DNA of 64,000 nucleotides from Bacteroidales bacterium. GTDB taxonomy: Bacteria > Bacteroidota > Bacteroidia > Bacteroidales > UBA932. How positions within the stretch are numbered: position 1 is the stretch's first letter; each line of letters opens with the position of its first letter. Under the pieces are notes generated by a model. That model was not told where the DNA came from, did no database searches, and saw only the letters and a list, made by a program, of their open reading frames with translations. Location of the stretch: contig JALCST010000002.1 of the NCBI GenBank assembly GCA_022653675.1, positions 208,572-272,571 on the forward strand. The letters are read 5' to 3'. The position numbers were made by a program, and so were the translations under genes. This document shows positions 56,535 to 64,000 of this stretch, piece after piece.

Positions 56535-59501
56535 TTAATACATGGGGGTTCCAACGAGGAACTGGAAAGATGGGGTCTTGACTTTTCCCGTCAGGAAATC
56601 CTTCGTAAATGAGCACCTTACCCCGAATTTGAATTGCCACCCTATATGGAATATGTGTGCGTCGAGCAGCAGGTCCGTTCCTATTGAGTAAAGGAGTTCG
56701 TCGTTTATATCGCGGTTGGAGTTCAATGCCAGGTCTCCGAACGGAATTACCTGGAGCCTCATGAGATATTGGGAAAGTATGTATGCGTCGTTGAGATAGA
56801 TTGGCATCGCATAATCGGCTGTCACCTTTGCGAAACGAATGGAAGCCATGCTTGTGCTGTAGCCTCTCGGCATATTGGCAAGGTTGTCTATGTATCCGTA
56901 GCTCAACTTGTTGTCCTGGAACTGGAATGTACCCGTGGCTTTGAATCCGTGGGAATGCCATAATCCGGGCATGTAAAGGTAAAAGGTCCCATATCCGATA
57001 TTACCGTTGTGTTCCTGGTCGCCGATACAACTTATGGCTGCCAGGCGGGCCCCTATGCCCCATTTGGGATAAAGTAGGGATTTCGGCTTGGGGGTCATTA
57101 AGGAGAATTCTATGCCGTATTCCAGGCTTTGCTTCGGCAGCCCCTTCGAATCCGGATCTTCGGGATGGTAAAAGTACGTGTCGTTGCTTATGCTGTACTG
57201 AATATATGGGGCGAAAGTACGGTTCACTCCCCCAGACGACAGGTCCAGTGGAATGTAAACTTTCATGTTGGCTTCTATCAAGGGCTTGTGTGCCAATGTG
57301 TCGATCGTGAACATTCCGTCCGTGTTTTGCACGGTTCCGCCGGGAACATAATACCTGTTATATCTTACGGCGGTCCTGTTCCTGTCGTTTATGTCGAAAG
57401 TGAAATCGAAAGCCGGATAGAGACCGGTATAGTTGAAGTTAAAATGTCCCGAGTGGAAATGGTTGTGATATGAATATCCAAACATGGCCGTCGCCGTGCC
57501 GAGCGAATTCTGGGAAAGGACAACCGCCCCGGGAGATGCGACACGATACCATTCAGGAAGGCTGAATTCCGAAAAACGATCCATATTGTAATAGACTGGC
57601 GCCCAAGAGTGTATGTGGAACAGATGTCCGGCTTTGCTGTAATGGACGGCTTCGAGGTTCGAAATGGAATCCTTCAGTTGCTTTTTTCCCTCTTCTGAAG
57701 GTTTTTCAATGTACTTTGAGGCCTGCTGTGCGATTTGTTCCGCTACGATATGCTTGTAAGGCTTGGTGAAATCCGATGCCTTTTCTTCGAGGAAGCAAGC
57801 TGCAGTTGAAACGGGATGATATCCCTTGGTATCGAAGACGGAGTAGTAAAGGTTTTTGCCTGTGGCGTCAAACATAGGTGCGAAAGCTCCGAAACGGGAG
57901 TCGACGATACGCGTGAGAACCTTAGAATTAGGATCGTAGCGGTAAATGTTAGATATACCGTCTAAGTCGAATTCGAAAATAAGTGATTTCCCGTCGGAGA
58001 CGAGACTTTTCATAGTCTGATATTGAGGGGCTACCTCTTCTTTCCATCCGGAACTGATTTTTCCGTTCCTCTGTAGTACGGACCAGATTCCTTCTCCGTT
58101 TTCGACGATTTCCAGCGCATATACCCTGTCCCCGATCCAGGCCGTCTCCGTTATCTGTCCATGCATGGGGGATGCCACGGTGTCCGTAACCGTTCCTTCG
58201 GTAGTCATCAGTATCAGGTTGGAACCTCCGGTAACCGGATATTCGGTTACGGAGAGGAATTTGCCGTCGCCGGATACCGCTGGGTTGAAAAGATGTCCCC
58301 TGTCGGTGAGACGGACGGTCTTGCCTGTCTTGAAATCGTAAAAGTTTATGACCGATTTGTCCTCCAGTGACCAGCGCGGATTAATAATTGATTCCGACCA
58401 GTAAAATCCTTCGGAAGAAGGGGATATTTTGGAGGAATAGTCCGGGAAAGGCCTTATCGCTTTCTCGCTTCCGTTCGGATAGATCTTGATCAGATGTCTG
58501 GGATGTTCGTATCCAGCCTTTACGGAGTAGATTCCGTCTTCGGTAGGTATCACTTGTGAATAAACAGTATAGTTTTGCTCGCATTTGGAGGACAACGGGG
58601 TGAAAGGAGTGAACGGTGCGCGTTCAGCGTCATCTTCCTTCCATTCGGCTCCCATAGAGAGTATGGATTTGTTGAAACTTTCGCGGTCCGTCATTCCCGT
58701 AGCTTTCCGGAAAGACTTGCTCCAGTAATTGAAATACAGCGCGTATTTGACGAATGAATTCAGCAGGTCCCCCGTCGAGAAGAAGTTATCCGAAGTGGAA
58801 GTCATATAACTGTTTATCATGTAACCGAAAGGATACGAATTCGGAGTGAACCTGCCATATGAACCGTAACGCCACTGGTCGTACAGCCGGCCCTCGTCTT
58901 CCAGGCAGGATGCGCGGTAGTACTGCAGAAAGGTTCCGCTTCTTCCGCGCCCTGCATTACTCAGGGTTGTCTCGTTCATGACCGCGTCGGATTCGAAAAT
59001 CCAGGAAGAGGGGGTTACCCCGATCCCTATTCCAACTGAAGATTCTCCTATGAGGTAGTATAAAAGTCTGAATATTCCTTTTGTATAGTGGTCCATTTGC
59101 CCCACATGCCTGCCTTCGTGCAGGGCAAGTTGTTCCGCCCATGGCTGTGGATATGAACCGTCATAAGGCGGCATTGTCATGAGTTCCACCCTTTTGGGAG
59201 CCCATATAACCATTCCGTTGCTTCGGGAGAGGTTGGGATGAAGTATGATCGGCAGCGGTTTCGGATCGCTTCTGATTCCCTTCATGGTATTACTGCGATT
59301 TAGCTCGAACTGATATGCATAGATTCTTGCAAGCGAATCAGTCCCTGCAGGGTATATGAACTGATAGTTCTTGGTACGAAGCTGTTTCCATTTCAATGAA
59401 GACGGATCCTGTCCAAGAACATAATATTGTGCTCTTACAGGCAATGCTGCTAAAATTAAAGCGGAGCACACTATGAAAACTATCCTGCGACAGTTAATCA
59501 T
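56535..59501 (-). CDS. Large exported protein with beta-propeller-like middle and probable outer-membrane barrel C-terminus
   Basis: Signal peptide; TolB-like segments (YRYDPNSKVLTRIVDSRFGAFAPMFDATGKNLYYSVFD); C-terminal SFQFLVGTPMY; Tyr/Gly-rich beta-strand pattern. Confidence 0.6.
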   Translation of the reverse strand: MINCRRIVFIVCSALILAALPVRAQYYVLGQDPSSLKWKQLRTKNYQFIYPAGTDSLARIYAYQFELNRSNTMKGIRSDPKPLPIILHPNLSRSNGMVIWAPKRVELMTMPPYDGSYPQPWAEQLALHEGRHVGQMDHYTKGIFRLLYYLIGESSVGIGIGVTPSSWIFESDAVMNETTLSNAGRGRSGTFLQYYRASCLEDEGRLYDQWRYGSYGRFTPNSYPFGYMINSYMTSTSDNFFSTGDLLNSFVKYALYFNYWSKSFRKATGMTDRESFNKSILSMGAEWKEDDAERAPFTPFTPLSSKCEQNYTVYSQVIPTEDGIYSVKAGYEHPRHLIKIYPNGSEKAIRPFPDYSSKISPSSEGFYWSESIINPRWSLEDKSVINFYDFKTGKTVRLTDRGHLFNPAVSGDGKFLSVTEYPVTGGSNLILMTTEGTVTDTVASPMHGQITETAWIGDRVYALEIVENGEGIWSVLQRNGKISSGWKEEVAPQYQTMKSLVSDGKSLIFEFDLDGISNIYRYDPNSKVLTRIVDSRFGAFAPMFDATGKNLYYSVFDTKGYHPVSTAACFLEEKASDFTKPYKHIVAEQIAQQASKYIEKPSEEGKKQLKDSISNLEAVHYSKAGHLFHIHSWAPVYYNMDRFSEFSLPEWYRVASPGAVVLSQNSLGTATAMFGYSYHNHFHSGHFNFNYTGLYPAFDFTFDINDRNRTAVRYNRYYVPGGTVQNTDGMFTIDTLAHKPLIEANMKVYIPLDLSSGGVNRTFAPYIQYSISNDTYFYHPEDPDSKGLPKQSLEYGIEFSLMTPKPKSLLYPKWGIGARLAAISCIGDQEHNGNIGYGTFYLYMPGLWHSHGFKATGTFQFQDNKLSYGYIDNLANMPRGYSTSMASIRFAKVTADYAMPIYLNDAYILSQYLMRLQVIPFGDLALNSNRDINDELLYSIGTDLLLDAHIFHIGWQFKFGVRCSFTKDFLTGKVKTPSFQFLVGTPMY

Positions 59502-59517
59502 ATATCAACATTTCTGA

Positions 59518-59525
59518 CAAAGTTA
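59518..59525 (-). promoter_or_regulatory. Putative -7 box TAACTTTG for gene 56535-59501
   Basis: caaagtta on plus strand. Confidence 0.5.
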
Positions 59526-59534
59526 AAAAAACTA

Positions 59535-59542
59535 TATATTTG
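59535..59542 (+). promoter_or_regulatory. Putative -7 box TATATTTG for Na/Pi cotransporter 1
   Basis: TAnnTTTG match upstream of ATG 59563/59554. Confidence 0.5.
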
Positions 59543-59553
59543 TAGCACAAAAA

Positions 59554-61293
59554 GTGTTCCTGATGGGAGTCCTTTACCAAATCTTGGCGTTGCTCGGTTC
59601 GCTTGCTCTCTTCCTGTACGGGATGATGATGCTGAGCGAATCCGTGCAAAAGATTTTTGGCGCTGGGATGAGAAGGTTCATGACATCTATGATGTCTAAC
59701 CGGTTCAAGCTTGTCCTGACGGGCCTCGTAATCACGGCCATAATACAATCTTCTTCTGCGACCACCGTAATGGCGGTCAATTTCGTCAATACGGGTCTCT
59801 TCTCTCTGTCACAGGCAATTGGAGTCATTTTAGGTGCCAATGTAGGTACTACTGTGACTGGATGGGTCATCTCCCTTTTCGGCATGCGTTCCGGGGTGGA
59901 ATCGTTTGCAATTCCGCTGATCGCGCTGGGATTCATATTCATGATGATGAAATCGGCGAAGAAGAAGAGCATAGGGGAACTTATAGTAAGCATATCGTTC
60001 ATTCTTCTTGGCATATGCTTCCTCAAGCAGTATGTCCCGTCGAAGGAAGTCTGGCCCGGATTCGCAAGGTTCATAACCGAGTGGTCCGGATGGGGATATG
60101 GTTCCATTTTGATTTTCATTCTTCTGGGAGGTATCCTGTCGATAGCCGCACGTTCGTCTTCTGCGACGTTGGCAATTACGCTGGTGTTTGCCGGAACGGG
60201 ATGGCTTCCTTTCGATATGTCCTGCGCGATGGTGATAGGAGAGAATATCGGGACGACGGTAACGGCGAACATAGCGGCTCGCGGAGGTAATGTCTCGGCC
60301 AAAAGGGCGGCACTTACACATACTCTCTTCAATGTTTTCGGTGCGGTCCTGACGTTGTTGTTCTTCTATCCTTTTCTGCATTTTATCAGTTGGACGGTCC
60401 GTATATGCGGAGGCCTCGACCCTTTCACTAGTTCCGCCGCGGCCGCTGCCGGTTCCGGCAGTGCCATGCTCGGCATAACCTGTGGAATATCCCTTTTCCA
60501 TACGCTGTTCAATCTGTTCAACACCATAGTGATGTTTTTCCTGGTCCCTTCACTGGAGAAGATCGTGGTCAAGCTTGTCCCACCGGGGAACGAAGAGGAA
60601 GTCTATTATCTCAAATATTTGCAGGGAGGTTTGTTGGCTACGCCTGAACTCTCTCTGGCACAGGTCAGGCAGGAGATCGTCCGTTTTTGCCAATTGGAGA
60701 AGAAACAATTCGGCTATGTCAGGGAAGCGCTGATAAAGGCGGAAACGCCGGAGTTCGACGTCCTGTTCAAGAAACTGTCCCACTACGAACAGATTGCGGA
60801 CCGGGTAGAATATGAGATAGCTGAATATCTTAACAAGATAGCGGAGTCGGAACTCGGCGAACTTGCAGGCCGCAGAATGCAGTCCATGTACAAGATAATC
60901 GGGGAACTGGAATCAGTCGGCGATTCAGGTTACAACATCGGGCGTATACTTCAAAGGAAGAATCTTGCCGAAGAGGTATTCACACCTGAAATGCAGGGAA
61001 AGCTCTTTCACATGCTGGACCTTCTCGATGCGGCTTTCGATGCCATGATTTTCAATTGTTCGCAGGGTTACGAATCCATCAAAGACATAAACAACGCATC
61101 CGTTACGGAGCAGGCCATCAACGATTATCGGGACGCCAGACGTGACGAGCATATGAAAAATCTCGAAAACGGGGTTTACGGCTACCAGGTCGGGGCCTAT
61201 TATTTCGATATAATCGCAGAGTGCGAACGTGTAGGGGATTTCATCATCAACGTTTCCGAAGCCCTCATGGACATCAAGGAGGAAAAGAGATGA
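59554..61293 (+). CDS. Na/Pi cotransporter family protein with C-terminal PhoU-like domain (copy 1)
   Basis: Inverted QSSSATTVMAVNFV and ARSSSATLAITLV repeats; VGDSGYNIGRILQRK PhoU-like helices. Confidence 0.92.
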   Translation: MFLMGVLYQILALLGSLALFLYGMMMLSESVQKIFGAGMRRFMTSMMSNRFKLVLTGLVITAIIQSSSATTVMAVNFVNTGLFSLSQAIGVILGANVGTTVTGWVISLFGMRSGVESFAIPLIALGFIFMMMKSAKKKSIGELIVSISFILLGICFLKQYVPSKEVWPGFARFITEWSGWGYGSILIFILLGGILSIAARSSSATLAITLVFAGTGWLPFDMSCAMVIGENIGTTVTANIAARGGNVSAKRAALTHTLFNVFGAVLTLLFFYPFLHFISWTVRICGGLDPFTSSAAAAAGSGSAMLGITCGISLFHTLFNLFNTIVMFFLVPSLEKIVVKLVPPGNEEEVYYLKYLQGGLLATPELSLAQVRQEIVRFCQLEKKQFGYVREALIKAETPEFDVLFKKLSHYEQIADRVEYEIAEYLNKIAESELGELAGRRMQSMYKIIGELESVGDSGYNIGRILQRKNLAEEVFTPEMQGKLFHMLDLLDAAFDAMIFNCSQGYESIKDINNASVTEQAINDYRDARRDEHMKNLENGVYGYQVGAYYFDIIAECERVGDFIINVSEALMDIKEEKR

Positions 61294-63014
61294 ATGCGAT
61301 CTCTTCCATATTGATGATGTTGGGCTCGATAGCGATGTTTCTTTACGGCATGACCCTCATGAGTTCTTCCCTTCAGAAGGTAAACAGCGGAGGATTGCGA
61401 AGGATGATTTCCTCGATGACTACCAATCCGTTCCGGGAAGTTATGACCGGAATGGGCATAACGGCCATAATACAATCTTCGTCGGCGACTACCGTAATGG
61501 TGGTAAGTTTCGTCAATGCCGGCCTGCTGACATTGACCCAGGCTGTAGGCTTCATCATGGGAGCCAACATAGGGACTACGCTTACGGCTTGGATAATCGC
61601 CTTGTTCGGCTTCCGGGCAAACGTTTCGGCATTTACCATACCGTTCATAGCATTGGGGTTCATCCTGATGATGTCGAAATCGTCGAAGAGCAAATATTTC
61701 GGGCAAATGATCCTGGGATTGTCCCTTCTCTTCATGGGCCTTTCCTATATGCAAAAGTCCGTGCCGGACCTTAGCGCGAATCCGCAAGCGTTCGCTTTCA
61801 TCGAACATTGGACCAATTGGGGATTCGGTTCGGTCATGATTTTCGTGTTGATAGGAGTTATATTTACCCTGATCATGCAATCTTCTTCCGCTACGATGGC
61901 AGTGACGTTGATCATGGTGGCTATGGGCTGGATCCCGTTCAGCATGGCTACGGCTATGGTGCTCGGCGAAAACATCGGCACCACCATAACGGCCAACATT
62001 GCTGCCACCGTCGGGAATATTTATGCCAAACGGGCCGCAGTGGCGCATACTTTTTTCAATGTATTCGGTGTCTTGCTCGCCCTTGCCCTATTCAAGCCCT
62101 TGCTAAAGGTCGTTTCCCAGATCACCATGTGGATGGGATTTTTCGATCCCATGAGACCTTACAGTGAACTGCAGGCGCTGGATCCTGCAAAGGCCCATGA
62201 GACCTACCTTTATGCTTCGGCCATAGTGCACACCTTGTTCAACGTGACCAATACCCTTATTCTGGTATGGTTCATACCGCAAATCGTAAAATTCGTCTGT
62301 TGGGTAGTACCTTCGCGCCACGAGGAAGAGCCTATGCGACTCAAATATATCCAGGGCGGAGTATTGGATACGCCGGAGCTCTCCCTAGCCCAGGCCAAAA
62401 TGGAGATCGTCAATTTCGCGGTTCTCATGAAACGGCAATACGGGTATGCCCGTTCGGCGATACGGGAAAGCGATTCGGATAAGTTCGACGAATATTTCGA
62501 AAAACTGAACCATTACGAGGAAGTTTCCGACCACATCGAATATGAAATAGCCACATATTTGAACAAAGTGGCTGAAAACAACTTGTCAGAGACCGCAGGC
62601 CGCAGGATGCAATCGATGTACAAAATCATAGGTGAACTGGAGTCTGTCGGGGATTCCGGTTACAATATAGGCCATATCATCCAGAGAATGCGTTCGCAAG
62701 GGAACGTTAAGTTCACCACCCAGATGGTGGAGAGGATGATGCACATGCTGGACCTGCTTGACGATGCTTTCGATGCCATGGCGACGAACTGCGATCTAGG
62801 ATATGACAGGATACAGGATATTTCCAATGCGATAAATTGCGAGCAGCGCATAAACGAGTATCGGGACAACCTGCGCGAAGAGCATCTCATGAATCTCGAG
62901 AACAAGGCTTATTCCTATTTGACGGGAGTATATTATATGGACATAATATCCGAATGCGAGAAGATAGGGGATTTCATGATAAACGTTTCCGAAGCGATTA
63001 TAGAGATCAAATAG
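61290..63014 (+). CDS. Na/Pi cotransporter family protein with C-terminal PhoU-like domain (copy 2)
   Basis: QSSSATTVMVVSFV, QSSSATMAVTLIMVAMGWIPF; ATGA overlap with copy 1; ORF track start 61221 lies in copy 1. Confidence 0.92.
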   Translation: MNAISSILMMLGSIAMFLYGMTLMSSSLQKVNSGGLRRMISSMTTNPFREVMTGMGITAIIQSSSATTVMVVSFVNAGLLTLTQAVGFIMGANIGTTLTAWIIALFGFRANVSAFTIPFIALGFILMMSKSSKSKYFGQMILGLSLLFMGLSYMQKSVPDLSANPQAFAFIEHWTNWGFGSVMIFVLIGVIFTLIMQSSSATMAVTLIMVAMGWIPFSMATAMVLGENIGTTITANIAATVGNIYAKRAAVAHTFFNVFGVLLALALFKPLLKVVSQITMWMGFFDPMRPYSELQALDPAKAHETYLYASAIVHTLFNVTNTLILVWFIPQIVKFVCWVVPSRHEEEPMRLKYIQGGVLDTPELSLAQAKMEIVNFAVLMKRQYGYARSAIRESDSDKFDEYFEKLNHYEEVSDHIEYEIATYLNKVAENNLSETAGRRMQSMYKIIGELESVGDSGYNIGHIIQRMRSQGNVKFTTQMVERMMHMLDLLDDAFDAMATNCDLGYDRIQDISNAINCEQRINEYRDNLREEHLMNLENKAYSYLTGVYYMDIISECEKIGDFMINVSEAIIEIK

Positions 63015-63071
63015 TCGAATCAACCGATTTTTTTATATTTTTGCATTCGCAAAAAGATTGAACTAATTCAC

Positions 63072-63160
63072 AGAGGGATGTGAGAGTGGTTTAATCAACC
63101 AGTTTGGAGAACTGGCAGACGAGGTTACTTGTCTCAGGGGTTCGAATCCCCTTCCCTCTG
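63072..63160 (+). tRNA. tRNA-Ser (anticodon GGA)
   Basis: agagggatgtgagagtggtttaatcaaccagtttggagaactggc...ggggttcgaatccccttccctctg; loop TTGGAGA, long variable arm. Confidence 0.95.
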
Positions 63161-63161
63161 C

Positions 63162-63197
63162 AAAAAAGCCCTGAAACATATGCTTCAGGGCTTTTTT
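63162..63197. terminator. Bidirectional terminator between convergent tRNA-Ser and tRNA-Gln
   Basis: AAAAAAGCCCTGAA-ACATATGC-TTCAGGGCTTTTTT. Confidence 0.9.
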
Positions 63198-63198
63198 G

Positions 63199-63272
63199 TG
63201 GTTGAGATACCCGGATTCGAACCGGGACTGACAGAACCAAAATCTGGGGTGCTACCATTACACCATATCTCA
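63199..63272 (-). tRNA. tRNA-Gln (anticodon TTG), CCA encoded
   Basis: Minus strand tgagatatggtgtaatggtagcaccccagattttggttctgtcagtcccggttcgaatccgggtatctcaacca; loop TTTTGGT. Confidence 0.93.
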
Positions 63273-63312
63273 TATGGATTTCGGACTGCAAATATATGAA
63301 AATGTTTTTTTA

Positions 63313-63320
63313 TATCTTTG
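63313..63320 (+). promoter_or_regulatory. Putative -7 box TATCTTTG for gene 63346
   Basis: TAnnTTTG match. Confidence 0.5.
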
Positions 63321-63345
63321 TTGAGAATATTATTAATAGATCATC

Positions 63346-63933
63346 ATGAAAAGGTTCCTGGCACTTATTTTAGCGATGGCTGCTTTCAATTGTGGCCTTA
63401 TGGCACAAAATACAGAGAAAATACTGATCAAGACGCCACCGCTTCCGAACGACCCGACGATGGTCGACATGCTGCATTACACCAAGGAACTCGAATCAAA
63501 GAAGGTTGAGATCATGAACGTCTACAAGGAAAAAGGCAAGAGTGGTGCCATGGAATTTTTTAAGGAGGAGTCTCCCCAGATCTACGGCGGTATCCTTCAT
63601 AGCGAACGCCAGACTAAGCGGTTTCTCATTGTAGGAGGAAGTATGTTCGTGGTTGGAGCCGGAACGGCGACCGCGCTGGCTCTTACGATTCATCCTTCGG
63701 AGAGCGTTGGCTCTTTTGTTGCTGTCAGTTGCTGCGCAGGGGTCGGCATAATAGGGGCGGGACTTGCCTTGGCCGGGTGGATAAACGGCGCTGATGCCGT
63801 CAGGGACGGGATAATCCTTTATAAACGTGCAGTAGACGATGAAATCAACGATGTCAAGGCGTATTCCGGAGCGATCAGGAAACTTTCACTCGGGCCCACC
63901 CCGAGCGGTTATGGCCTGAAGCTCGTCTTTTAA
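63346..63933 (+). CDS. Hypothetical exported/membrane protein
   Basis: Signal peptide MKRFLALILAMAAFNCGLMAQ and two hydrophobic segments; no recognised family. Confidence 0.6.
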   Translation: MKRFLALILAMAAFNCGLMAQNTEKILIKTPPLPNDPTMVDMLHYTKELESKKVEIMNVYKEKGKSGAMEFFKEESPQIYGGILHSERQTKRFLIVGGSMFVVGAGTATALALTIHPSESVGSFVAVSCCAGVGIIGAGLALAGWINGADAVRDGIILYKRAVDDEINDVKAYSGAIRKLSLGPTPSGYGLKLVF

Positions 63934-63936
63934 TCG

Positions 63937-64000
63937 ATGCGACCTGCCACAATATTCTGGGCAATAGCCTTGACAGCGTGCCTGTGCGCCGTTTCTTGTA
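63937..64000 (+). CDS. N-terminus of a probable lipoprotein (truncated by window)
   Basis: MRPATIFWAIALTACLCAVSC, lipoprotein-like signal; 4 bp after the preceding stop. Confidence 0.5.
   Translation, partial: MRPATIFWAIALTACLCAVSC

Noticed and set aside
61200-62048. 282-aa His/Arg-rich minus-strand ORF antisense to the second Na/Pi transporter
   Set aside because: Low-complexity composition typical of antisense frames; no family resemblance.
1-64000. CRISPR arrays, rRNA operons, IS elements
   Set aside because: No regularly spaced repeats, no rRNA-like sequence and no transposase-like ORF seen; absence by eye is not proof.

Overview
The window reads as a Bacteroidales-type (Bacteroidota) chromosome segment. 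It is mostly housekeeping genes: mfd (partial), ruvB, frdA/frdB, hflX, tonB-like, mdh, ybeY, mnmG, folK, sufE/sufS, ruvA, gcvH, a fadD-like gene, glyS, split transketolase, lepA, secG, lptE-like, tnaA, secDF, pit, phoR/phoB-like, yidD, rnpA, hemD, uvrC, pnuC and tandem Na/Pi cotransporters. There are four tRNAs: Pro-TGG, Ser-GCT, Ser-GGA and Gln-TTG. Many intergenic regions carry TAnnTTTG-type -7 promoter boxes, and several carry strong bidirectional hairpin terminators. I saw no CRISPR array, transposase, integrase or rRNA. Three observations stand out. (1) A compact three-gene accessory module lies next to tRNA-Pro/tRNA-Ser (22.86-25.69 kb). It encodes an sce7726-like protein with a PD-(D/E)XK-type nuclease signature, an sce7725-like protein, and a zinc-ribbon/RES-domain protein; this is a candidate defence or toxin system. 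(2) A candidate replication origin lies at about 2.89-3.11 kb, with clustered TGTTGATAA boxes in an AT-rich intergenic region. (3) A near-perfect parS palindrome (TGTTCCACGTGGAACG, 12366-12381) fills the gap after mnmG, which is compatible with an origin-proximal location. Product calls come from reading the translations and from family knowledge. No database search was run.
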